A stretch of 64,000 nucleotides of DNA from Ectocarpus siliculosus (lineage: Eukaryota; Sar; Phaeophyceae; Ectocarpales; Ectocarpaceae). Positions 35,501-45,852 of the stretch are shown here, piece by piece. Where the stretch lies: contig FN648785.1 in NCBI GenBank assembly GCA_000310025.1, positions 177,371 through 241,370 on the forward strand, in the 5' to 3' direction. The translations under genes and the position numbers were made by a program. The notes under the pieces were generated by a model, which was not told the DNA's origin, did no database searches, and saw only the letters and a list, made by a program, of their open reading frames with translations. How positions within the stretch are numbered: the stretch's first letter is position 1; each line of letters starts with the position of its first letter.

Positions 35501-36774
35501 ATATTAGCGGCCACGGTTCGGAGGAAAGGATTAGTCTTTTACCGCTGCAAGACGAAGAAAACGGCGTGGTAGTAACCATGCACTGCTTCGAGGAGCACCA
35601 AGAGCACTTACTTCCAGAGAATGCTGAGTTCTGCCAAGCGCTGAAAGACCAGTATGAAGGCTACGACTACCGAAGCCTGATGAACTCAACGTTCGGGCTG
35701 GTACCAGCTGGACGGGGTCCCGCCACGTACCGACTCGGGGAAGTGATGAGCGCTGGGTCGATCCCCGTGTTCGTTGGCCGGGACCTAGTTCCTCCATTCA
35801 TGGAACAAATCGACTGGCCTTCGATTTCTTTCGCGTTTACGCCGGACGAAGTGGAGTCGCGCATGATGAGCACGTTGCTGGCGGTTCCACCAGCGCAGCT
35901 TGAGGAAATGCAGGTATACATATGTGAACAACATGGCTCGAATGAGATGGGCAGGGATGAGTAGCCCCCGGCATTCCCCACCGTAATGAGTGCGGAGAGG
36001 GTGGTGTTTCGAAGCCACTGGGCCATTTATTGAACGTGGTGCGTCGTTCCTTTCACATGCGCCCCTTTCGGCAGAAACAAAGATCGCGGTGCCCACACCA
36101 CGCCGTATGTAGTGACCAGGCCTGGGCGGGTTGTGTACCAAGCTTGCCGAATGAAAGTTCGCTTCTTCGGGGAGAATTGTAATGACCCACTAGCGAAGTT
36201 ATTGCATCTTCAGCCGTCCCCGTACCCCCCTTATCATCTGAGCCACGCCCTTGAATGCTTCCACGGCCATGGCAAGCGATGCGTATCGTTGTCGGGTTCC
36301 CGAGAGGAGAGAGAGAGGGGGGGGTGACAGGAAGTAGATTTGAAATACCTGGCGTTGACTGTGCAGGGCGATTCCTAGCACAAGGTACTAGCACCATATT
36401 TCAAGCGTACCCCTCTCCGTTGTCGCTAATTCGACTGTCCAATCGAATTTGTATTGTAATGAACGGAGCTTTGGCTACACTCATATCAGCTGGCTAAACT
36501 GGGCCAGTACAGTGCGTGATCATTTTCTCTGCATGTCGGAGCTACATCCCTCATACTGCCAATCCTCGGCAAGAAGTTCGAACATGTAACCGTCCCGCAC
36601 CGTCCGTTTTCGTTTCATATGCCATGTGACATCGACAACGGAATTGCCACAAAGCGCAAGTCGCTCGAGGCCTATGGGAGGATGTTCGGGGCGGACGTGA
36701 ATGACTTCCGCCCAAGCGCTAGAATCATTCTTGGCATTCTTCGCAGGCGGCTAGGACACCGGCGGACGCGATGA
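32523..36774 (+). CDS. GT47 exostosin-like glycosyltransferase, copy B, complete
   Basis: Four exons give about 419 aa: 32,523-33,094, 34,700-34,844, 35,491-35,913 and 36,655-36,774. All introns are GT-AG and the phases join. The start was chosen for the signal peptide MVGYLCCSLAILLTAGVASS. Exon 1 carries a Cys-rich N-terminal domain ending WNDGSNHLL, the tryptophan/histidine motif of exostosin proteins. Exon 2 has GYDISVPLAPR. Exon 3 has GHGSEER, YRSLMNSTFGLVPAG, GEVMSAGSIPVFVGRDLVP and MEQIDW. Exon 4 ends ILRRRLGHRRTR and a stop. The last acceptor (GCCACAAAG) is pyrimidine-poor and is the weakest junction. The family transfers sugars in the ER/Golgi lumen; the signal peptide fits. It converges on the sulfotransferase relic downstream. 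Substrate unknown. Confidence 0.85.
33464..33512 (-). repeat. A-tailed 40-bp repeat, copy 2
   Basis: Same sequence as 31,559-31,606, again joined to a T run, located in intron 1 of GT47-B. Sequence outside the shared 40 bp is unrelated. Confidence 0.65.
34010..34165. repeat. CACGGAGCGG inverted-motif cluster
   Basis: ACGGAGCGG occurs three times in forward orientation and as ACCGCTCCGCTCCGTGG at the end, plus a decayed AACCGCTCTGTGG at the start. The last pair faces inward and can form a hairpin (CACGGAGCGG, spacer, CCGCTCCG). It lies in intron 1 of GT47-B. Confidence 0.8.
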
Positions 36775-39700
36775 GCGTTCATGCCCGGCAAAAATGTTGT
36801 GCAGGGTTCGTGATTTGTTAAACGAGGCGTCGTCGGGGTTGTTGGAATCGTTTTGGTCCGTTTGGTGGGAAGAAAAAAGCGGTAGGTCGGTTACTTGTAG
36901 CACTTCAGTATGGAAGAGTGAGGGGTCTATTCGGCGTGTTCTCTGTAGTACGCGGGGTTATTTGCTGTTTTTGCGTGAACTTGTGTGATGGAATCGCTGC
37001 GTGTGCTGTAATAGGGAACGTGGGGGGGTGCTCTGCGAAAGGGTGACACTGTTGGGCTATACTCATGAGCACTATGTTGACACAGTTCTTGATGTTGTTT
37101 GTTGTTTTGAGTTATCCCCATCTTGAAATTTTGTTGTATGTTGTTGTAGTTTTTGTACCCCGAGGCATACATGGGCCTGGTGGCTGGCGGTGGTCTCGAT
37201 TCCACCTCTCCTTGTTTAGGTATATTTCCTGGTGCTGTTTATATTCCTGTACTTGTGGAATCATGGTAGCGGGAAACAGCCTGGTAGTTATGGTTTCCGT
37301 TGGGCGCTTACTTTGTCTTGCGGGTGTGCTGCCGTAGGGTTAGGATAATTGACCTTTTACCATGAGTTCTGGGAACAGTATTACAGGGGGGGGGGCTATT
37401 TTTGTGGACATTGATGACACAGGTGTCGTCCGTGAAGTTTTGAACTCGGTAACTTGTGATTACCCAACGGCATCGACCGTAGTGTATCGGCGACGTCATT
37501 TGCTATTGCTGTCACGTGCATTTGTCTTGCGCAGCAAAAGTTCTCTCTGATGTCTGCCTGCCAGATTCATTCGCGGCGTGCGCAGCGAGAACCATCTTCG
37601 CATTTTCCTGGCGAAGATATTGCGTCTCCTCACTCATGCCAGGTGACACCGCCAAAAAAATGGCAACGCCTACGGTTCTATGCAGTTTTTCAGCGATACA
37701 TGAACCGACAGCCGCTAGGCGATTCTAACACCATTACCTCGTGGTGGAGCTCGATGTCACGAGATTAAATACCTCTATTTGGGCATATGCGGTTAAGCCA
37801 GGAGTCACAAATCATGTAAACTGCACGGTGTTGCTTGCGGGCTGTAGATTCCGGGTGATACCCGAGGTGGTGTATGCAATGGAACAGTCTCTTCCACCGA
37901 CCTACCGATTCACCTGGTTGGTACGTTATAGGGGACGAGGGACGTACAACATACACGAAGATCCGTCAGATGGACGTCATACACTGCATCTGGCGTCTAC
38001 AGCGGTTGCCCCCGTGTGCATGCATCGGAAGGGAAGGGTTAGCTGAGGTTATTTCATCGCGAATCCCCCAGTGCAGAAGAAACCACAATTACAGGGCATT
38101 TACCCTAGGCAATTGCGAATCAAGGGCTCAGGGATTTCTAGCAAAGAACATTGTTGTGTGTAGGCCAGAAATTCCCAACCTGTGTCTATTCCTTGATAAA
38201 AATGTGCGACTCATTCACCCGTGCGTCATGCATCGGGCGCACCTCCCCACACACAACGAGGAAAAGAACTAGCAGCGCGGCTGCCCCGACAATGAGCGCA
38301 TTCCTGCGGACAGCGGGGCTCACGATCGCAGTGGGGTCCTGCTACCGCTGTGTATGTGTTTCTCTTGGACCTTCGAGAATAGTCACGTGATCCAAAATCT
38401 TCAAACAACCACCCCCGCATCCCCCAAGCTTTGAACCCGAGCTACCTGAAACAACTATCACACAGCGTTCTATGCCATGGATTTTGAAAGTATATTTGAT
38501 GCGAGACTCTTTTCCAATCAGACTCGCCCTTCCCACTCTCGGGAGAAGCAAGACGTGTGCACGCAATCGAAACCATTCTCGATGATGTGGCAGGCACGGG
38601 ATAGCAGCCTACTTCCCGCCAGCATACTTGTCATTCCAAAGGTGTCACGTATTTCAACATTCATGACACCGGACACCACACTTTCGGCGGGTAGGTGTCC
38701 ATACAATCGTCGTTTCATTCGGGTACGCACGCAATCGCCCTCCAAGTACCGCTGTACCCGCACAACGTTGTACAGCTCGTCCCAGGGCGAACCCGAAAAT
38801 GATGGAGCCTCCGAGACTGGCCGATCAAGAATCGTAGAGTGGCGGCCCGCCTTTGTACGATTCGGTGTCAAAGCGTACCTGTTAACAGGGCGGGGGCGGG
38901 AGAAGGGAAGAGGGGTCCGGGATACGTGGTGGATATCAACGGCACCCATTGGGACGCAAACGAAGCAAAAAGAGGTTGCTGCCGGGAATGACGATCAAGT
39001 ACCCTCCCCACAATGTGTCACTCCGCTGGGATGTTGTCAACTTTCTCTCGACCGAGGTTCTGGTGAATATTTCCGCGCATTCTACAACCACTTGGAGGTG
39101 TCACCACTCACCAGCATAAGCTCATCGAGCAGGTAGACGTGCGGCAATGAGAAGTTTCAAGTTCTATCAAGAAACAGCTCGTGCTGTGAAACACAACATG
39201 CCTACCAATCCTCTTCCACACTTTTTGATTTGCATCCGGGTTCTGCCGACAAAACCGAAAAACGCAGAAGGCAACATGAGCAGGGTGCCGGCCATCCGCA
39301 ATAGACTCTTCAAATCGAGAAGACACCGTGACCTATCTTTCTAGCCACAGATGTGAAGATGACGCTATCGCCACAGTGCCACAGAAGACGAAGTTCGTTG
39401 TTGTTCACATTCCGCACTACACACAACAGCAACAACAATACCAGTATCAGCAACCGCAAGAGCGCACCATTTTCGGGCCTCGCTGGAGGAGTTTGATTGG
39501 AGGTACTGTAGGGCCTGACGATCCGCTGCAGCTCCTTGAATTCCACGAGGTCTTGTTCCGCGTTCCTAACTCGTCGGTCGTCTGCTTGTACACACAAAAG
39601 AGAGAAAAAACAACGATAAGACGGACCCACTCTCATTTGTAATCTCACCCGTTCACGTCAGCAGGAGCGCAGTTTCCCATCACTGTCGTCAATCCCCGCA

Positions 39701-39976
39701 TCGGAACCATCATCGCTGACCAACCACCAGCAGAGCGGACGCCGCACGGGAATTCATCACATCGCCATTAACTACGTCGATCGCGATCTACTTGTCTGTT
39801 TATCACCACCATCGAGACGCGGCCATTCATCAAACCATTGGTATACAATGTATATCGTTCGTTGAACATCCCGACTACCAAATCCTTGACCACCGCGACG
39901 TGCTATTGCGGTATGGACTGCCCACGATATCTTGTTGGTGAACAATGCGGTGTCGGCTGGCTTCTGAATGGTCGTG

Positions 39977-40180
39977 GTGAGAAGCACCATGACCACTAGA
40001 CCACCAGTCAGCGCTGACTAATGGTCTAGTGGTTATTTTGCTTCTCAACAAAAGTTCATGCCCGTGTCCGTTCTGGCTTTGCAGCCACGAACACGTCCCC
40101 CCAGGGTTGTCATCCCTGTCATCGGCGCTGTTCATGCCAGATCGATACAAGCAGGTCATCGGCTCATTTTCAACCAAACC
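39977..40180. mobile_element. hairpin-headed insertion, half-unit of the 42,130 foldback element
   Basis: It begins with a palindrome in which ACCACTAGACCACCAGTCAG is mirrored by its complement up to about 40,050 (GAAGC arms outside). About 130 bp follow that match both arms of the 42,130-42,675 element (CATGCCCGTGTCCG, CCACGAACAC, GTCATCCCTGTCATC, GCAGGTCATCGGCT). Block A has no insertion at this position (near 10,562), giving an empty site. Confidence 0.75.
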
Positions 40181-40255
40181 TCCTTGGGCGCAAGGGGTGG
40201 AATAGTCCAGGATCAAGGCATTAATGCCAAATCTTGTTCCTCTTGCTGCTGCTAC

Positions 40256-40295
40256 TGGTGATGATGACGATGACGATGACGATGATTGTGATGAT
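40256..40295. repeat. GAT/GAC microsatellite
   Basis: Imperfect trinucleotide repeat of TGATGA and CGATGA units in intronic DNA of the sulfotransferase relic. Confidence 0.9.
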
Positions 40296-42129
40296 ACGTG
40301 CTAGATGGCATTATCTTATCGCTTGGACACTAACCTACCGAGCAATATATTGCGTGCTGATCTAAACGAGGTGGCTCCAAGGAGTTCTCGACAAGCTGAA
40401 ATAACATCCAGTGAATCGAAAGAGCCGGGAAGCTAGCCACAGGCAACCAAGCGCGAAAAGGGCTAGAATCAATATCTTGCGGTTTGGCATTTGGGCTACT
40501 ACCCTATCGCCACGCCGACCACTCCAGCCAAGTTCAGACAGAAGTATGCACACGAACACCCACAGCCTTTAGTTCACCCTCCTGTCGATACGCCCGAACC
40601 CCGGCTTCGTCCAACCTCCGGTCGAGAATCTGTGGCCATATCGATCGTCCCTTGCACCATATTCGCATAAGGGGGCGGGGGGAGGAGGGTCGCGTCGGTG
40701 GGCGCTTCTTCATGGTTTCAATTAAACGGGACCAAAGACACCGATCAGGTCTCACCGCCCGGCATTGCACCCGAGCACTGATCGAAGCGGAGCGGGGCGC
40801 GAGGCCGGGGTGTCAGAATCTGGTCATCTTGAAGCGTAGCCAGAATCGAGTTGTGTCAAACAGACACAGCATCAACTTACGGTCTACGTCGCAGAAACAC
40901 ACCCCAAAGGGTCAACAGAACTCCCACACCCGGCCAGACCTACCTGTAGCTACGTTTTCGACTCACCCACGCGGCAGAGAACCTTGGCACGTCAACCAAC
41001 GGCCTATCGTTCCATCTAACAGCGCCTCCCTTCGTTTCCATCATCACAGACTAGACCATGTCGATCTTGTCCCAACCCGTGAGCCGCCGCAGTGTCATCA
41101 GACCCTCGTCAAACCCTCTTCGACGGCGAAGAGCGTCAGCGCCACCAGCCACAACAAGAAGTTGTCAAAGCTTCTGGCCTAACTCAGACAAACTCCTACC
41201 CCCAGCGGCGTTGCCCTCAACGAACCGAGAAGAGTGACCGCCATGCAGCATGACACCCAGCTCTTTGCCATTGTTGTGCTCCCTGTCTACAGATCACAGA
41301 GCGGTGTCACGTGGATAGGTGCAGTGTTGAGCGTTGTTCGGGCGATGCCCCTGTCCGAGAATGGCCCTCCGACCAACGCACTGCACAGGCTTGATATTCT
41401 CAGAGTACGCTTCCCTGCAGCAGCTGGCACCGTTATTGAGAGCATCGTTGGAGTAAGCACCGTCCTCTCTCTCTGTCGCTCTAAGTATCTCCTGTCTCCT
41501 ATCTCCTATCTCCTACTTCTCTTCTCCTACCTCTTCCTCCTTACTTAATACTCAGGGGCGGGAATGTCGCTCTCCTCCCCCTTCTCATGGAAAAAGGCGT
41601 TCTGCCAAACACACACGCTGAGGCGAGGACGCGGAGGAGGCTGCTACATTGACGGAATGTTGTACAGGTGATCCTGCAAGGTGTGGGTAGACGAAAGACG
41701 GTAGCCACTGCTGTCTGACCACCTACCTATCGCTGCACAGGAAAAACGAAGGGGCGGCGACCCCTAACGCAGTAAACCTTGCCCAAGGTAAGCTCCGAGG
41801 TACGTAGCTTGTGACGGTTTCAAAATGATTTTCTGCTCGTTCCCGGGAAATACGAAGCATATCGCACCGCATCTATCGAGCAATGCGTTCATGCGCGCAC
41901 ATCTATATCGGTCGGGAACACCTGCTACTGCTGCTGCCTCTTCTGCTGCTTCTGCTGCCGCTGATTATTGTGGGTGTACACCGCTGTGTTGATTGTGTCT
42001 CTTGCCTCAGGGCTGCGGAGACTCCATTGTTTTCGACACCCTCTGTGTATGCTGACACTGCCACTTGCGCATAGCGGGCGACGGCAGCGGCAGCAACGGG
42101 CAGCGGCAGCGATATTGGTGAGGGTAATG

Positions 42130-42675
42130 TTGAGAAGCGCGATAACCACTAGAACACTAGTGGTCTAGTGGTTATCGTGCTTCTCAACAAAAGTTTATGC
42201 CCGTGTCCGGTGAAGCTGTTAAGCCACGAACACATCCCCCAAGGGTTGCCATCCCTGTCATCAGTGCTGTGCTCGCTAGATCGATACACGCAGGTCATCG
42301 GCTAATTTCGCGACGCCAGTTTCCTTACGCACTTTCATCCTCATAAATTCGGGCGCAGAGAAATGTATGCTCGAGGGGAGCTTCGAACCCCGGACGTTAG
42401 CTTTTGTCGATAAGCATGATAACCACTAGACCACTAGTCAGCCCGAATTTATGAGGATGAAAATGCCTAAGGAAACTGGCATCGCGGAACTAGCCGATGA
42501 CCTGCTTGTATCGATCTAGCAAGCACAGTGCTGATGACAGGGATGGCAACCCTGGGGGGATGTGTTCGTGGCTTAACAGCTTCATCGGTCACGGGCGTTT
42601 TGTTTAGAAGCACGATAGCCAATAGACCACTAGTCAGCGCTGACTAGTGGTCTAGTGGTTATCGTGCTTCTCAAC
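42130..42675. mobile_element. foldback element with tRNA-like hairpin termini
   Basis: Two arms of about 210 bp are inverted copies of each other. Each arm ends in its own palindrome (TTGAGAAGC outside, CACTAGTGGTCTAGTGG inside). The core (about 42,350-42,450), read on the minus strand, has an A-box-like GGTCTAGTGGTTATC and a B-box-like GGGGTTCGAAGC. The hairpins reuse the same A-box-like word. No ORF. Block A has an empty site at about 19,835. Confidence 0.85.
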
Positions 42676-42799
42676 AGGTAAGACTGCTCAGCTGTTGGAG
42701 CATTCGAGTGTAAAGATTGTAGCCCCAATTATTGGATCTCTGGAGGGATATCAGCACTGCTCCGAATACCACTGTTGGAAAGGATGGTACGTAGATGGC

Positions 42800-45700
42800 A
42801 GGAAGGTCTCAGTGATTGGCCCTCGACAGTAATGTAGACTGTATGTACAGTAGTTGCTTCACGGGTACGCCCGATTGCAGACTTGAGCAACGTAAGACAA
42901 CCCGCATGTGCTGTATCGGTCTGTGACTCTCTCGCCACTCTATGCCTCAATGAGCCAACGCTGTGTGCAACATCTGTGTTTCACACGAAACAAGCGCCTC
43001 TCTTCTCTTCCACTACAGATGTGTGGCAAACCCTTTGGCGAATCCCACAATTGTCATTGCGAACCCGTGTAAGCAGGACACTACTGTTGGTTGACGATGG
43101 TGTCTGATGCACCAAGTTGTCTTGGACGCAAAGCCATGGTGATGCAACGAATCGCGCTGCTCGTTTTTTGAACAACCAAGACAGCCAAGAACCTCCTACC
43201 CGAGGCAGGACTCAGGCGGTATTTGTTGTGAACTTCGCACACATCGGTGTTGCCGGCCAAAGCTTTTGTGTTCATAAACATAGTCATGATCGGACGGAAC
43301 CCCAGGGTCTCTTTTTCCCATCGAGATTATCAGTGTTTCCGTAATATATCTCCGGCCGTACTTGGGATCAATCCTGAAAGCTCCCTGACGAGTCTGGAAG
43401 ATGCTACAGTACACCATTGCTGAGGTTACTCGATGCGTGGCGGAGCACAACGCTGAACTTCAAATCAATCTCCCCTCTCAAGTTGGAGGCAGACATTTTT
43501 TTCCATCAGGAGTGCCCTTCGAACATGACTAGAAATAGCCCACCGGGTAGGCTGTCAAGCTGCTACGGTATGGACCGTCGCAAGAACGACCGTTGTAGTG
43601 GGAATTCACGATTGCACCAAGCCTTTCAGTGCTACCTATGCCTAACATTCGGTTTATTTTGCTTCTTGGAACACCTGTATATGCTGTAGGACTGATCATT
43701 TCAACCAAGAGAAACGAGAGCACCAAACTTCGTTGGGCCTTCTTCCTCCTGCTGTGATGAGAGGAGATGGCGAAGAACTGCAGAGCACAAAAACAATTTG
43801 AATCGGTTTGAGCGTTTCAAGACAAACCGCGCAGCAGTCGCTTCAAAAAGCGGCCTGCCATTTCAAGATTTTCGGGATCCCTAGAAACATCGGTGGGAGT
43901 CGGCGGAACTCTGGGGCGAGTACCGCCGGCCGATTGAGAGGCGCTCGCGTATCGCCCGAGGATTCAGCGGTTGACGAAGAAAAGGTAATGGAGGCTTCCC
44001 CCCCCCGCCTGTCGTCGAACATGAAGTATTGTCGCATCGAAACACTGATTCTGTCAACAATGGTAAATAATGGAAGACGTTGTGGGGATCTTTGAACTTC
44101 GTCGTGTTAATGTGGCGGAAGATAGCGTTTTACCGCATGCCTACATGCCTACCCTCCGCTCGGTCTGAGCTAAGGTTCGAATACTGCGGTCAAAATGTGT
44201 GTTCGTTTTCTCGCTCTTGCGTGTTCTTCGGTTTCTTTTTCTGTTCAGACAATAACCTCTTTGGTGTCGATGACGTTCTGCTCCCAGTAATGCGTCGTGC
44301 TGTCATTTCATGTGTAAACACTCGCGTAGGGTTAGATACCCGTGTTGTGTGACGGGTATGTTTTCGACGTATCGGCTACCCCAGTACGAGGAGATCCGTC
44401 GCAGTCTCTATGTTCGAGAAGTACATGCCGCAGTCGAGGTTGTTCTTGGGTATCGTGTAGCGTGTACCGAGGGCCTTCAAGTCAAGCCTGCACACTTGAA
44501 AGCATGTCCGACATCCCACGCAACGCGCGAAGATTGCAACGATGATATGCATACTACTACCAAAACCAAACAAATATCAAAGCGTCACACCGTTCGGTCG
44601 CCACAGCATGAGAAACAATCCTCCGTGTACGCCTAATACCTAGGCATGGTGAACAAGAGCATAGATAAAGTCGAAGACGTATTAAGCCGATTACGGCGCT
44701 AACTATAGTTGCGAATAAACAAACAGCTTAACTGTCGCCCGCGTTGTGCACGCCGGGTGAGTGCCCGAAGCAATACAATCCGATGTGCTTTCACGACGGA
44801 CACACCTTACAATCCATCAGCTTAAGCGAGGACAGCGACCGCCACAAGATGCGTTGACCTTTCCAACACCCTTCCTCGGGCTACACACATGCCGTACTGA
44901 TCAACCGCTTTGCGTCTAGAAAATATGTTGTGTTCAAATGGGCGAACGTCAGCAACAGTACGTGAGAATCTCCTCACCCCTTCTTTGTTACTACTGCTAC
45001 CGCTCTATTGTAACCCACACGCCCAGGATTTAGTCACGGAACACTTGGAAACCTCGCACGCGTCCTGCACACATAAATGGAAAAGCGGCACCAGCGGATC
45101 GTCCATCTCGTTTGAACAGTCCGGAGGTTTGAGCCTCGAAATCACCAGCACGGCCAACATGTCTCCAGGTACGGGGCAAAACAACCGCGTGCCAAGCCTG
45201 CTTCTGTGGCATATCTGGAAACATGTCGAAAAGTGCTTCTTGCCCCTCTTGGTTTTGATGTACCAGAGATAAACTGGGGAAGTTCGAGTGGTCTACTTGG
45301 GCGTTTTACTTCCGTTTCTTGCTGAGATAGTTAACCTTTGACGAATATCTACGACGTAGGGGGTTTGGGTCGGTTCAACTGAAGTCCATACAGACGGTAA
45401 TATGCATACACCAGGAAAAATGTACAGGGCATGTGATTCGGACCACCACCTCAACAAAACACAGCGGAAAGTCCATTGAACCTCGCTATTGTCTCTTGCT
45501 TGCAAGAGAGGTAGCACAACGACAAGAGGCTGTATGCTTCTGCATGTTGTTTAGGAAGGATCAGCAGCTAGGGTTAGGGTGTGTGGAATACTGGCCAGAA
45601 CGGTTCATAAAGCAAAGGCAATCAGTCAGCTTAAACCAAACCGTGGTAGGTGAAACAGTTACAACATGCATCGCTCAACGGGACGCCGATGTAGTAGCCC

Positions 45701-45850
45701 TCAAGAAGCGAGGCACCCGCTCGGCGACGAACAGAAACAATTGCTAATGTTGACCAACTCGTGACAACAAGATCAGGTGACACCAGCCCGAGACGAAGGC
45801 CCGCCCCGATAGACGTTGGCGGCGGCGGCATTGGGCAGCAGCAGGCTGGA
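42800..45850. other. no complete gene recognised
   Basis: Several ORFs of 90-120 codons (for example 43,808-44,095 + and 44,910-45,272 +) lack motifs and convincing paired splice sites. Isolated exons cannot be excluded. Confidence 0.45.
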
Positions 45851-45852
45851 AG

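Larger units (their letters stand above)
38835..41266 (-). pseudogene. sulfotransferase relic, copy B
   Basis: The first exon (from about 41,266, MAKSWVSCCMAVTLLG) has an in-frame stop after GVCLS. The four core exons with the PAPS-binding motifs are deleted. The FDEGLMTLRRLTGW exon (about 41,115-40,965) has an in-frame TAG where copy A has a Tyr codon. The exon near 40,540-40,670 has lost both splice sites. The EQDLVEFKELQRIV block (about 39,570-39,510) and a terminal exon ending GGPPLYDS (about 38,835-38,890) remain recognisable. This copy cannot encode an active enzyme. Confidence 0.8.
34690..42800. repeat. segmental duplication, block B (partner 3,290-20,000)
   Basis: Collinear with block A as listed there. 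It is shorter because the equivalent of 12,170-18,880 is missing: sequence matching A 12,150 passes directly into sequence matching A 18,880 at about 41,130-41,160. It carries insertions absent from A at about 39,977-40,180 and 42,130-42,675. Confidence 0.85.

Noticed and set aside
41234-41548. Plus ORF (MQHDTQLFAIVVLPVYRSQ) resembling a C-terminal glycosyltransferase domain
   Set aside because: The opposite strand of the same DNA encodes a typical signal peptide at the expected first exon of the sulfotransferase in both blocks; the plus frame is broken in block A.
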